Shown here in pieces: positions 1 to 8,076 of a stretch of 12,827 nucleotides of DNA. Within the stretch, counting starts at the first letter, position 1. Each line of letters starts with the position of its first letter. This DNA is from Magnetovibrio sp. (lineage in GTDB: Bacteria > Pseudomonadota > Alphaproteobacteria > Rhodospirillales_A > JABHCV01): NCBI GenBank assembly GCA_002717285.1, contig PBDF01000003.1, positions 3,254 through 16,080 of the forward strand. The letters run 5' to 3'. The notes under the pieces are model-generated. The model had not been told where the DNA came from. It saw nothing but the letters and a program-made list of their open reading frames with translations, and did not search any database. The translations under genes and the position numbers were made by a program.

Positions 1-1242
1 GCTTGCCGGACTTTGGATACTGTCTCAATTTTCTCCCAACTTGTTGATGATGCAGCAGTAGTTTTGAATGTTGTAGCTAAATTTGATGCCGCTGATTCCT
101 ATGCCCGTCAATTTGAAAAATCGCCAATTTCCCTACCGCCACCACACCTTATCGTTGGGGTACCTAATAATGAGACAATCAAATTTTTTGGTGACAATCA
201 TCAAAGAGAATCTTTTGAAATGACAATCAATGAACTAGGAACCTTGGGTGCTGAAATTGTTGAAATAGATTTTACACCCTTCTATGAGGTTGCCGACCTA
301 CTTTATGGTGGACCTTGGGTTGCTGAGCGTTATTCAGTACTTGAAGATTTTGAAACAAATCATCCAGGATCTCTTCACCCAGTAACTCGTCAAGTGATAA
401 ACGCTGCTGAGGGTATTTCTGCAGTTGATACTTTTCGTGGTTTTTATCAGCTGCAAGACTTGAAGCGGAATGTTGCTCCTATAATTGATGAGGTAGACTT
501 AATCTGCGTACCGACTATTCCGTCTTTTTGTACGGTAGCCGACTCAGAGGCTGATCCTGTAGGTGCAAACTCTCAACTTGGAACCTACACGAATTTTGTA
601 AATCTCATGGATTTTTGCGGCATAGCGGTTCCTGTGTCTAACCGTAAAGATGGTCGTCCAGGTAATGTAACTCTATTAGGTAAAGCAGGGCATGATGGAC
701 TAGTCATTGCTGTTGCACGTGAGCTACAATACAAATGCCGGGGAGGACTTGGGGCTTGCAGTTGGCAATTACCAGATAAACAAAAACTTCTTCCATCACC
801 GGCCAATCACGAAATTGCACTGACGGTTGTTGGCGCGCATATGTCAGGTCTACCTCTCAATCATGAGCTAACCCAGCTGGGTGCACGTTTTCTGTATGCC
901 TCCAAAACTGCTCCTAAATATCGGCTTTATAGCCTGGCTGAAGCACACCCAATTCGACCTTGCTTAGTGCGGGATGAAAGTGGATCTTCGATAGCTATTG
1001 AGGTATGGGCAATGCCGTCAAAACGCTTTGGTGAATTTATCAAAGGAATTCCTCAGCCATTAGGTATCGGCACCTTGGACCTTGAGAATAATGAACAAGT
1101 TAAGGGTTTCATTTGTGAGTCATGCGCGACGAAAAACGCCGAGGATGTGACCAATCATGGTGGCTGGCGTAACTATCTTCATTCTATATCAACACTAACA
1201 GGTTCAATCGATGGAGGCAGAATATGTCAACACAACTTATGA
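1..1242 (+). CDS. atzF: Allophanate hydrolase, 5'-truncated by window edge
   Basis: Hydrolyses allophanate (urea-1-carboxylate) to ammonia and CO2, the last step of urea-carboxylase, biuret or carboxyguanidine routes. Frame 1 is open from the first base (A-C-R-T-L-D-T-V-S-I-F), matching the middle of the amidase-signature domain of this family, so the N-terminal part with the Ser-cisSer-Lys catalytic residues lies upstream of the window. The visible portion covers the rest of the amidase domain (roughly the first 250 residues seen), then the C-terminal allophanate-hydrolase domain, recognisable by LPLNHELTQLGARF, a YRLYSLA stretch, the RPCLVR segment and IEVWAMP...GIPQPLGIGTL. It ends with a GGWRNYL segment typical of the family's C-terminus. 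The TGA stop overlaps the next gene's start by 19 bases, showing translational coupling with an ABC importer. A TTG at position 13 could be read as a start but is internal to the domain. Confidence 0.9.
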   Translation, partial: ACRTLDTVSIFSQLVDDAAVVLNVVAKFDAADSYARQFEKSPISLPPPHLIVGVPNNETIKFFGDNHQRESFEMTINELGTLGAEIVEIDFTPFYEVADLLYGGPWVAERYSVLEDFETNHPGSLHPVTRQVINAAEGISAVDTFRGFYQLQDLKRNVAPIIDEVDLICVPTIPSFCTVADSEADPVGANSQLGTYTNFVNLMDFCGIAVPVSNRKDGRPGNVTLLGKAGHDGLVIAVARELQYKCRGGLGACSWQLPDKQKLLPSPANHEIALTVVGAHMSGLPLNHELTQLGARFLYASKTAPKYRLYSLAEAHPIRPCLVRDESGSSIAIEVWAMPSKRFGEFIKGIPQPLGIGTLDLENNEQVKGFICESCATKNAEDVTNHGGWRNYLHSISTLTGSIDGGRICQHNL

Positions 1243-2012
1243 CAATATTGAAAGGTTCTTTCTCTCGGCGAGCTCTAGAATTATTAATAGGCCCAACTGT
1301 CCTGTTTCTTTTGTGGTGGTTTGCTTACGCCAACGAACTCGTTGATAAAAATCTTCTTCCTTCACCCATTACAACTCTTTTAGACACCTTCTTTGCCATC
1401 ATTCGAAGTGACATGGTTCATGATTTTAACCAAACACTCATTCGTGTGGGATATTCTATCGCTATTGCAACGGTGTTCGGCGTTCCTATTGGCATTGCTC
1501 TGGGTGCAAAGGACAGAGTGTATAGATCACTTGAATTTTTAGTTGATTTTTTCCGATCCACTCCAGCGACAGCAATGTTCCCGCTTTTCTTATTGCTTTT
1601 CGGATTGGGAGATGTGGCCAAGATAGCTGTTGCTGGTTTTGCAGCATGGTTGGTCGTGGTTTTCAATGTTGCTTACGGTGTCATGAATGCACGGCGGACA
1701 CGGATCTTAGCTGCAAAATCAATGGGGGCATCATCAATTCGGATTTTTCGCGATGTAATTTTCTTTGAAACCCTTCCGCAGACATTCGTGGGCTTAAGAA
1801 CGGCAGTTTCGATTGCTCTTGTGGTGATCATTGTTGCCGAGATGTTTATAGGTGCTGTAGATGGCATGGGGCACCGTATAATCGATGCTCAAATTTCTTA
1901 TCAGCTAACAGATATGTATGGATCAATCCTAGTTACAGGGGCCATGGGGTACGGTCTAAACCTTGCCCTTTTAGTCTTTGAAAGGACGATCGTCCATTGG
2001 TCAGGACGTTAA
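1224..2012 (+). CDS. ABC transporter permease, NitT/TauT (SsuC/TauC) type
   Basis: Inner-membrane channel subunit of an importer. The 262-residue length is usual for SsuC/TauC/NrtB-like permeases. Hydrophobic segments lie near residues 19-36, 73-95, 113-130, 132-152, 193-212 and 234-254. The cytoplasmic EAA-type loop that docks to the ATPase is at about 163-190 (AAKSMGASSIRIFRDV, then LPQTFVGLR). The ATG at 1224 follows GGAGG at 1214-1218 and sits inside the end of the allophanate hydrolase gene, so the two are translationally coupled. The binding protein and ATPase follow directly, completing one transporter. Family membership is secure. The substrate is not readable from the permease; the neighbours suggest a small nitrogen compound rather than a sulfonate. 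Confidence 0.92.
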   Translation: MSTQLMTILKGSFSRRALELLIGPTVLFLLWWFAYANELVDKNLLPSPITTLLDTFFAIIRSDMVHDFNQTLIRVGYSIAIATVFGVPIGIALGAKDRVYRSLEFLVDFFRSTPATAMFPLFLLLFGLGDVAKIAVAGFAAWLVVVFNVAYGVMNARRTRILAAKSMGASSIRIFRDVIFFETLPQTFVGLRTAVSIALVVIIVAEMFIGAVDGMGHRIIDAQISYQLTDMYGSILVTGAMGYGLNLALLVFERTIVHWSGR

Positions 2013-2056
2013 TGGTGGCCTGTGTAAAAATTAATGAAAATATGGAGTATATTACA

Positions 2057-3046
2057 ATGAAGAAGTTTATTATTTCGACTGCAGTTGCCGGCGTCGTCTT
2101 TGCTGTAAGCAGCGTACACGCTGCCTGCGACAAGATGGAGTCAGTTGTAGCCGCATGGCTACCAATCATGCAGACAACAGCATACTACGTCGCACTTGAG
2201 GAGAAGCTTTTTGAAAAGAATTGCATCAAAATCGATTCACAGAAGATGCAGTCTCCAAATCACATTATTGATGCTCTCGTTGCAGGCAGAGCCGATTTTG
2301 GACCTCCAGGTGCTGCAGCTGGCATTGCAATGATTGCCGAAGATAAATTTCCGGGTACCTTTAAAGTATTTGGCCTTCAAGGTGGTGGTATAAAGATTGA
2401 CCTGATCAATGACGGACTCATTGTAAAGGAAGGTAGCAAAATCAGCACATTTGCAGACCTCAAAGGAAAGACGTTGGGGCATGTTCCTGGCATTCAGTGG
2501 AGGACCATTTCGCGCCATATGGTTCGATCTTTTGGCCTCGACCCTGATAAGGACGTTAAGCTTACAGACCTTGCTGTCCCTATGCAGGTTATGGCTGTGG
2601 CTGGTGGTAGTGTTGATGCGACACTTTCACTTGAGCCCGTTGGCTCAATTGCTGCTGCTTCCAAGGAAACTAAGCGAGCCATGACTAATCCCGTAGCATC
2701 GGTGATCGCTGATCCTTTCTACTCGGGTGCAGCTGTGCTTACAACTAAGTTTATGAAAGAACGCCCAGAGGTAGCAAAGAAAGTTGTGAAAATAATAGAT
2801 GAAGCTACCAGCCTAGCTATGGCGAATTTTGAGAAATATAAGGTTATCATTCCAAAGTATACTGCAATTAAGGAGACACAGCTTGCACTCCTTGCGAAAC
2901 CTTACTTGCGCCCTTTCAGCGGCCTCAATGAAACTGATCTAAATTCGTATCAGGCATTTGTGGATGTTTTTGTAAAAGAAGGCGTTCTCAAAAAGCCCAT
3001 GGATGTGCGTTCAAAGATGCTCAAGCTATCTGATTTTAGCAGCTAA
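2057..3046 (+). CDS. Periplasmic substrate-binding protein, NMT1/SsuA-like
   Basis: Captures the substrate in the periplasm and delivers it to the permease. I chose ATG 2057 because GGAG at 2044-2047 is correctly spaced and the product then begins with a classical signal peptide (MKK, hydrophobic 4-18, VHA at 20-22, cleavage after A22 or A23). The frame stays open upstream to 1997, but that would bury the signal. Mature-region features of the NMT1/NitT/TauT fold include WLPIMQTTAYYVALEEKLF (34-52), LVAGRADFG (74-82), DLKGKTLGHVPG (134-145) and GGSVDAT...EPVGS (183-197). The length of 329 residues is normal. It lies between permease and ATPase in one operon. The ligand is inferred from context only: thiamine-precursor, sulfonate, nitrate, guanidine and pyrimidine binders all belong to this broad family. 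Confidence 0.9.
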   Translation: MKKFIISTAVAGVVFAVSSVHAACDKMESVVAAWLPIMQTTAYYVALEEKLFEKNCIKIDSQKMQSPNHIIDALVAGRADFGPPGAAAGIAMIAEDKFPGTFKVFGLQGGGIKIDLINDGLIVKEGSKISTFADLKGKTLGHVPGIQWRTISRHMVRSFGLDPDKDVKLTDLAVPMQVMAVAGGSVDATLSLEPVGSIAAASKETKRAMTNPVASVIADPFYSGAAVLTTKFMKERPEVAKKVVKIIDEATSLAMANFEKYKVIIPKYTAIKETQLALLAKPYLRPFSGLNETDLNSYQAFVDVFVKEGVLKKPMDVRSKMLKLSDFSS

Positions 3047-3069
3047 GCATCTAAAAGGAGCTAAATGTT

Positions 3070-3936
3070 ATGACAAACACAATTGCCAACAAAAAATTTA
3101 GTGGCAATGAAGTCTCGAGTGTGGATGTTGTCCGCCCTCGAGACTTCGCTCCTAAAAAATTTGGGAAAAACCATAATTTACGAAAAAAAATTATCTCGGT
3201 GCGTGGGCTAAAAAAGTCGTTTGGTGAGACAATTGTGTACGATAACTTTGAAATCGATTTACCTCAGGGGCAATTGATATCCGTGTTTGGGCCTAATGGG
3301 TGCGGTAAAAGCACCCTCATCAATATGATCTCAGGTCTTTTGCCCATGGATAGTGGAGAGGTACTTTACGACGGCCAAACAATCCAAGAAACAAAAATTT
3401 CATATGTTTTTCAGAATTACCGTGAAGCTCTTTTCCCCTGGTTAAGGTCTATTGATAATGTTTTCTATCCACTAAAAGTTATGGGAATACCCCGCAATGA
3501 ACGTGAGAGGCGGGTTGAGGAGTTGCTTGCAAACTTTGATATTAAGATTGATCTCAACGCATACCCCTATACCCTCTCCGGCGGACAACAACAGACGATT
3601 TCAATCCTACGTGCCTTAGTGACTGACCCAGAAGTACTTTTCCTTGATGAGCCATTCTCAGCACTCGACTTTGAAATGACTCTGTTCATGAGGGAACAAA
3701 TTCAAAAAATCTACCAGAAGACTAATACGTCAATGCTTGTTGTTTCCCACGATTTAGAGGAGGCTGTTCAACTAGCCGATAAAGTTTTGCTGCTTACACG
3801 CCGCCCGACACAAGTAGCTGAAATTGTTGATGTTGATTTGCCGTGGCCGCGAACATCTCAAATTACGACTGACCCTCGTTTTATAGACATTAAGCGTCAT
3901 TGCCTCGACATCTTTTGGCGAGAGGTAAAAGCTTAA
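3070..3936 (+). CDS. ABC transporter ATP-binding protein, NitT/TauT type
   Basis: Powers the importer by ATP hydrolysis on the cytoplasmic side. All motifs are intact: Walker A GPNGCGKST (74-82), Q-loop glutamine about 115 (VFQNYREALFPW), signature LSGGQQQ (169-175), Walker B VLFLDEP (189-195), D-loop SALD (197-200) and switch histidine H227. The LFPW after the Q-loop is characteristic of the SsuB/TauB/NrtD group. The protein is 288 residues, somewhat longer than usual because of an extra basic N-terminal tail of about 40 residues before IISVRGLKKSFG. The start is set by AAAAGGAG at 3053-3060. An ATG at 3065 is followed at once by a stop and is not a start. It completes the transporter encoded by the two preceding genes. 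Confidence 0.94.
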   Translation: MTNTIANKKFSGNEVSSVDVVRPRDFAPKKFGKNHNLRKKIISVRGLKKSFGETIVYDNFEIDLPQGQLISVFGPNGCGKSTLINMISGLLPMDSGEVLYDGQTIQETKISYVFQNYREALFPWLRSIDNVFYPLKVMGIPRNERERRVEELLANFDIKIDLNAYPYTLSGGQQQTISILRALVTDPEVLFLDEPFSALDFEMTLFMREQIQKIYQKTNTSMLVVSHDLEEAVQLADKVLLLTRRPTQVAEIVDVDLPWPRTSQITTDPRFIDIKRHCLDIFWREVKA

Positions 3937-3992
3937 TAACTTTTTTAAAAAATTGGTTTCATAAAAGTAGCTAAGTATACTTGGAGGATATA

Positions 3993-5666
3993 ATGAAAAA
4001 TCGTCATTTTAGGGCAGCTGCAGTTCAGACTTTGGCTACTCTCGGAAATATTGATCACAATATAGAAATAGCAACCGGTTTCGTCGAGGATGCCGTTAGG
4101 CAGGGAGCTGAACTAATTGTCTTCCCAGAATGTATGAATACCGGTTACCTGTTTGATTCTTTTGAACACTGCTGCGAGTTAGCAGAGGACGTTTCAGATG
4201 GAGCATTTGTATCCGCGCTCTCAGAACTTAGCAAAAAGCACGGCATTTACATTGCAAGTGGAATAACTGAATGGGATTCAGAAAGACAAAAGGTCTTCAA
4301 CACGGGTGTAATGTTTGATAGGCAGGGCCACTTGGCTTGCCACTATCACAAACAGTTCCTTGCAACGCACGATCAGAATTGGTTTAGTTTTGGTGAACGG
4401 GGTAATCCTGTCGTCGAGACGGACCTTGGAAAAATAGGTTTGCTTATATGCTTCGACGGAAGAATACCTGAAATCTTTCGTTCCATGGCATTACAAGGTG
4501 CCGAAGTAATCGTCGACATGGCAAATTTCTTTTCTATGGACCAAGCTGACATGTGGGGACCTGCGCGTAGCTATGAAAATGGCCTCTGGTTAGTCGCAGC
4601 AACAAAGGCCGGATTTGAAAGGTCTATATATTATCCAGGTGGTAGCATGATAGTTGACCCTAAAGGACGTGTTCTGTCAAAAGTCCCTTATGATACTCAT
4701 GGTATAGCAATAGCTGATATAGATCCTGATATGGCGTTAAACAAATCCATATATACTGGAAATGATAAGATTGCCGACCGACGATCGGAAACGTACGGAA
4801 TAATGTCGGAACCATATTTTAATACTCCGGTTGCAAAGATAGCAGATGTTCCAATTGTCCCATCCCAGTCGACCAGCAAGATTGCTGCGGTTCAAATGCA
4901 TGTCACCAATGAAAGTACAGTCGACGACGTCTTCGATATGATTGATCATGCCGCCAAGCTCGGAATCAAGGTTATAACTTTACCAGAGCATGCTTTTTCT
5001 ACACATTGGTTACCTAATGCAGATGAGGCTGCCCAACTTTCTGATGCTGCACCTGACTATATTTTGCGTGCTGCCGTCATTGCTAAGAAGTATAGCTGCT
5101 TGATAGCTATTCCAACGCTGGAAAAGACTAGTAGGGGGATTTTTATTACAACTTATCTAATTGGCCCTGATGGCAAAAATATTGGTAAGTATCGGAAAAC
5201 ACACCTGACTGTAGAGGAGCGCATTTGGGCTGTTGCCGGTGATGAGTACCCTGTTTTCGATACCCCGTTTGGGCGTATTGGTGTGATGTCTGGCTATGAC
5301 GCTGTATTTCCTGAGACATCTAGATGTCTGGGAATCGCTGCTGCTGATATTATTCTTTGGCCTGCATCTCTACGAGAACCATTTGAACGTGAACTGATTG
5401 CCGTTCCGAGGGCGGAGGATAATCGTGTAGCGGTTGTCCTGGCTAACCGTGTTGATTGCCCCTACCCAGGGGGTAGCTTGGTCATACCGCCAACTGGCTT
5501 TCCACTTTGGGATATTAATAAGGCTGCTCCAAGAATGCTCAAGCTCGGTGCCGTTATGCCGAAGCACATTGATCTTGCAGTGTGTCGACAGAAGCAGATG
5601 ATTCCCAAGGTTGATATGTTCGCAAACCGATTGGTGGAGACCTATGATCCAATAATAACTTTTTAG
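3993..5666 (+). CDS. Tandem two-domain nitrilase-superfamily hydrolase; second domain lacks the catalytic Cys
   Basis: Probably a cytoplasmic C-N hydrolase acting on an amide, nitrile or N-carbamoyl compound brought in by the upstream importer. Start ATG 3993 follows GGAGGA at 3983-3988; 557 residues is about twice a single nitrilase domain. Domain 1 (about 5-280) has the full Glu-Lys-Cys triad: E46 in LIVFPE, K120 in HYHKQF, C153 in GLLICFDGRIPE. Domain 2 (about 296-540) repeats the fold: E332 in ITLPEH, K402 in KYRKTHL, a possible second acidic residue at E408/E409, but the nucleophile position reads G434 in IGVMSGYDAVFPE. It therefore looks like a catalytically dead partner that may form an internal pseudo-dimer interface or a regulatory site. 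It is the last gene of the allophanate/ABC operon, 56 bases after the ATPase. Substrate is unassigned. Confidence 0.88.
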   Translation: MKNRHFRAAAVQTLATLGNIDHNIEIATGFVEDAVRQGAELIVFPECMNTGYLFDSFEHCCELAEDVSDGAFVSALSELSKKHGIYIASGITEWDSERQKVFNTGVMFDRQGHLACHYHKQFLATHDQNWFSFGERGNPVVETDLGKIGLLICFDGRIPEIFRSMALQGAEVIVDMANFFSMDQADMWGPARSYENGLWLVAATKAGFERSIYYPGGSMIVDPKGRVLSKVPYDTHGIAIADIDPDMALNKSIYTGNDKIADRRSETYGIMSEPYFNTPVAKIADVPIVPSQSTSKIAAVQMHVTNESTVDDVFDMIDHAAKLGIKVITLPEHAFSTHWLPNADEAAQLSDAAPDYILRAAVIAKKYSCLIAIPTLEKTSRGIFITTYLIGPDGKNIGKYRKTHLTVEERIWAVAGDEYPVFDTPFGRIGVMSGYDAVFPETSRCLGIAAADIILWPASLREPFERELIAVPRAEDNRVAVVLANRVDCPYPGGSLVIPPTGFPLWDINKAAPRMLKLGAVMPKHIDLAVCRQKQMIPKVDMFANRLVETYDPIITF

Positions 5667-5838
5667 GTTAGTAAGTGTTGAGCAGACAGTAGAAATAACC
5701 CTAACCTTGGATGCGTGTGAGCGAATATCAGCTGGATTTAGCAAGCCTTTTAAACGGAAAGTAATTTTTTTGTATGTGTGCTTCTTAAAAGCATGAATGA
5801 TAAACAGTACGTTTAAATGCAATGCTAATTAATTTTAT
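5667..5838. other. Intergenic stretch after the nitrilase gene, no gene seen
   Basis: No credible coding region. An inverted repeat of 7 bp (AGGTTAG at 5665-5671, CTAACCT at 5701-5707) spans the stop codon with a 29-nt loop. It lacks a T tract and is a weak terminator candidate at best. I see no strong promoter here. Confidence 0.4.
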
Positions 5839-5874
5839 TGATATGTGGGCTGGGTATAATCTGTATTAGTGTTT
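5839..5874 (+). repeat. Left copy of promoter-like direct repeat upstream of selO
   Basis: A 36-nt segment containing a perfect TATAAT at 5855-5860, followed by CTGTATTAGTGTTT. It aligns with 7943-7979 at 31 of 37 columns with one single-base gap, the best conserved block being TATAATCTGT. No convincing -35 hexamer sits 16-18 bases upstream of TATAAT in either copy. If it is a promoter, it reads toward selO or toward the hairpin right after it. Confidence 0.6.
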
Positions 5875-5894
5875 CATCCGCCTTTTGGCGGATG
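5875..5894 (+). terminator. Perfect 8-bp hairpin with TTTT loop
   Basis: CATCCGCC (5875-5882) and GGCGGATG (5887-5894) pair perfectly around TTTT. The following bases (CAATTATCTTG) are not a clean T tract, so termination is uncertain. It follows the TATAAT-containing repeat by only 14 nt, mirroring the layout near 8048 where a similar GC-rich hairpin follows the tRNA fragment. Confidence 0.4.
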
Positions 5895-5975
5895 CAATTA
5901 TCTTGCGTTTGTTATTTTTTGGTTAAATATTGAAATGGTTTTTTTTAACAAGATCAGGCATAGTAATTTTGAAAA

Positions 5976-7739
5976 ATGAGCAACTATCATAAATCTAATC
6001 CAACCATCCCGACGATTGACGATCTCGCAAAGTTGGCAAACTACTCGCTCATAGAAACTCTCAACTGTGATCCTGACGCAAAAGAAAATGGTGCCGACCA
6101 TGCACCACGACAAGTCTTTACAGGCCACTATGTCCCCGTTAATCCCACGCCAATCCAGAGCCCTGAGTACGTCGCACACAGCAAAAACTTATTTCACGAG
6201 CTAGGTTTCGCCGACAACTTAGCAGAGTTGGCCGATTTCGTCCGAATGTTCTCTGGCGACATTTCGCACGTTCCTGAGCCAATGCGCAAGGTCGGTTGGG
6301 CGTGTGGGTACGCACTGTCAATCTTCGGTACCGAGTATGATCAGCAGTGCCCGTTTCAAACTGGCAATGGATATGGCGACGGTCGCGCAATCTCCGTGCT
6401 TGAGGCCGTCATCAACGGTCGGCGCTGGGAAATGCAGTTGAAAGGCGGTGGGCGGACGCCATACTGCCGTGGCGCGGATGGCCGCGCTGTCCTGCGGTCG
6501 AGTGTCCGGGAGTTTCTGGCACAGGAATACGTGCACGCGCTCGGAGTGCCAACTTCACGGTCTCTGAGTTTATTCGTTTCGAAAACGGAGAAGGTTAAGC
6601 GGCCTTGGTACTCAGAGGGATCACGCTCGAAAGATCCCGACATGCTTATATTGGAGCCAGTTGCTATCTCGACGCGCGTCGCACCCTCGTTTATTAGGGT
6701 CGGCCAACTCGAGCTCTTCAGTCGCCGTGCCCGCAAGAAGGCACACCCGAGAGCGATGGAAGAGTTAGAGAAAATTGTGTTGCACTTGATCGACCGTGAG
6801 TATGGTGACGTTATCGACCAGAAACTAGCCACCGCCGAAAAAGTGGTATTGCTCGCGCGTTGGTTCCGCAGCCGCCTTACCTCGCTTGTGGCAAACTGGA
6901 TCCGCATCGGCTACTGCCAGGGCAACTTCAATAGCGATAACTGCGCGGTCGGTGGCTTTACATTCGACTACGGTCCATTCGGATTTTGCGAGGAATTTAA
7001 TCCGCACTACCAGCCATGGATAGGCGGCGGACATCACTTTTCGTTTCTGAATCAACCAGTAGCAGCGGAACGCAACTTCTACATGTTTTGTAAGGCGTTA
7101 ATGCCGTTGCTAACCTCTCACAAGGACTGTCTCCAACAGCTCAACGAGATCCGAGATGACTTTTCAAAAGTGATGGAAGAGCAAATGGAGAAGATGTGGG
7201 CTGCCAAACTTGGAATTGGTACTTTTCAGTCCAAGTTGTTTAAAGAACTTGAAACGCTCATGGTGCAAACTCCCGTCGATTACACCATCTTCTTCCGTGA
7301 GCTCTCGACGGTACCTGACGACATTGGCCCACTTAAAAAGAGCTTCTATAAAAATTTAAAGAGCGCAATACCTTCATTGAATCCATCGTATAAGTCAGAC
7401 CCTGACGGGATGGACAAGCGTTGGACAGAGTGGCTAACAAAATGGAAATCACTCATCACCAGCACGACCGACGTAAATACTGTTCCGCATAGCTCCCGTG
7501 AGGGGCTCTCCAGGCAGATGAAGCTCGTCAACCCAAAATATAGTTTAAGAGAGTGGTTAGTAGCGCCTGCTTATCAGCAAGCTGCCTTGGGAAACTACGC
7601 TCTGATTCGAGAGCTACAGGAAGTCATGACGCAGCCATATGCCGAGCAGTCGAGAAACGTAGAGGATAAATTCTATCGGCAGAAGCCGTCAGAGTTCTCT
7701 GATGCCGGTGGAATATCGTATTATAGTTGCTCATCGTGA
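5976..7739 (+). CDS. selO: SelO-family protein adenylyltransferase (YdiU), divergent long form
   Basis: SelO proteins are pseudokinase-fold enzymes that transfer AMP from ATP to Ser, Thr or Tyr of target proteins, linked to redox stress. Diagnostic motifs are present: NGYGDGRA (131-138), [20 protein letters not shown] (155-174) with K156, and E179 in the SSVREF segment. The metal/catalytic stretch NSDN (319-322) and DYGPFGF (331-337) supply the expected acceptor D321 and Mg ligands N322 and D331. The C-terminus ends SCSS, the Cys-containing tail known in bacterial members and replaced by Sec in some. At 587 residues it exceeds the roughly 480 of E. coli YdiU; about 26 extra residues fall between K156 and D321. 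The expected HG before NTDN reads QG here (Q315). The start codon has no good SD. Base composition is clearly GC-richer than neighbours, and repeats flank it, suggesting acquisition. Confidence 0.9.
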   Translation: MSNYHKSNPTIPTIDDLAKLANYSLIETLNCDPDAKENGADHAPRQVFTGHYVPVNPTPIQSPEYVAHSKNLFHELGFADNLAELADFVRMFSGDISHVPEPMRKVGWACGYALSIFGTEYDQQCPFQTGNGYGDGRAISVLEAVINGRRWEMQLKGGGRTPYCRGADGRAVLRSSVREFLAQEYVHALGVPTSRSLSLFVSKTEKVKRPWYSEGSRSKDPDMLILEPVAISTRVAPSFIRVGQLELFSRRARKKAHPRAMEELEKIVLHLIDREYGDVIDQKLATAEKVVLLARWFRSRLTSLVANWIRIGYCQGNFNSDNCAVGGFTFDYGPFGFCEEFNPHYQPWIGGGHHFSFLNQPVAAERNFYMFCKALMPLLTSHKDCLQQLNEIRDDFSKVMEEQMEKMWAAKLGIGTFQSKLFKELETLMVQTPVDYTIFFRELSTVPDDIGPLKKSFYKNLKSAIPSLNPSYKSDPDGMDKRWTEWLTKWKSLITSTTDVNTVPHSSREGLSRQMKLVNPKYSLREWLVAPAYQQAALGNYALIRELQEVMTQPYAEQSRNVEDKFYRQKPSEFSDAGGISYYSCSS

Positions 7740-7833
7740 TTTTTCGAAAACTGATCGGTCAGTACTTGCCATTAGTGGCTTTAAACCCATCGAGACTTTT
7801 ATCTGAATTTAACAGATTTTGCTTAAATTAATC

Positions 7834-7859
7834 TGCGCTGGGAACATGTCGCCAGCGCA
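7834..7859. other. GC-rich stem-loop downstream of selO
   Basis: TGCGCTGG (7834-7841) pairs perfectly with CCAGCGCA (7852-7859) around a 10-nt loop. There is no T tract, so it is either a weak terminator for selO or a structured 3' end. The rest of 7740-7942 holds nothing I recognise. Confidence 0.4.
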
Positions 7860-7942
7860 AACTCAGAGACTGAAAGAATTGATAATTGGTGCGAATACGT
7901 GTAATCGGTGTAAATCATGCAATTGAAAACTGCGGAAAAACG

Positions 7943-7979
7943 TGATGTGTGTGACTGTGTATAATCTGTTTTAGTATTT
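7943..7979 (+). repeat. Right copy of promoter-like direct repeat, abutting tRNA fragment
   Basis: A 37-nt near-copy of 5839-5874, with TATAAT at 7960-7965. It ends immediately before the truncated tRNA, at the point where an intact gene would have its acceptor and D-arm. The two copies thus bracket selO as direct repeats about 2.1 kb apart. Confidence 0.6.
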
Positions 7980-7980
7980 A

Positions 7981-8031
7981 GTCAGGTTCATAACCTGAAG
8001 ATCGTAGGTTCAAAGCCTACCCCCGCAACCA
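7981..8031 (+). pseudogene. 3' fragment of initiator tRNA-Met (CAT), likely attachment-site remnant
   Basis: The fragment forms a perfect anticodon arm (TCAGG / TTCATAA / CCTGA, anticodon CAT at 7989-7991), variable loop AGATC, a perfect T arm (GTAGG / TTCAAAG / CCTAC) and the 3' acceptor CCCCGCA plus A-CCA. The A at position 72 and the AGATC variable loop match initiator tRNAs, whose 1:72 pair is mismatched. The first stem pair of the usual three G-C pairs is A-T, as I recall for some alphaproteobacteria. No D arm or complementary TGCGGGG/CGCGGGG acceptor exists upstream, so this is not a functional tRNA. Integration of a mobile element into a tRNA 3' end leaves exactly this kind of fragment. 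Confidence 0.82.
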
Positions 8032-8047
8032 ATAATATCAATGACTT

Positions 8048-8072
8048 AGCCGCCTTCGGGGCGGCTTTTTTT
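8048..8072 (+). terminator. Strong intrinsic terminator after the tRNA fragment
   Basis: AGCCGCC (8048-8054) pairs with GGCGGCT (8060-8066) around TTCGG, followed by an unbroken run of T to 8072. This is a textbook rho-independent terminator and was probably the terminator of the intact tRNA gene. Confidence 0.88.
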
Positions 8073-8076
8073 GTGA

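Noticed and set aside
13..15. TTG as start codon of the first gene
   Set aside because: The frame is open to the window edge and the sequence before and after it is continuous allophanate-hydrolase amidase domain, so the gene starts upstream.
5370..5822. Minus-strand open frame of 150 codons overlapping the nitrilase 3' end
   Set aside because: It is antisense to a well-supported gene, with a composition unlike a protein family and no start signal.
6356..6907. Minus-strand open frame of 183 codons inside selO
   Set aside because: It is the mirror of GC-rich selO codons; the plus-strand frame holds all conserved SelO motifs.
7981..8031. Functional tRNA-Met gene
   Set aside because: No D arm or 5' acceptor strand exists in the 60 bases upstream; promoter-like repeat sequence occupies that place.
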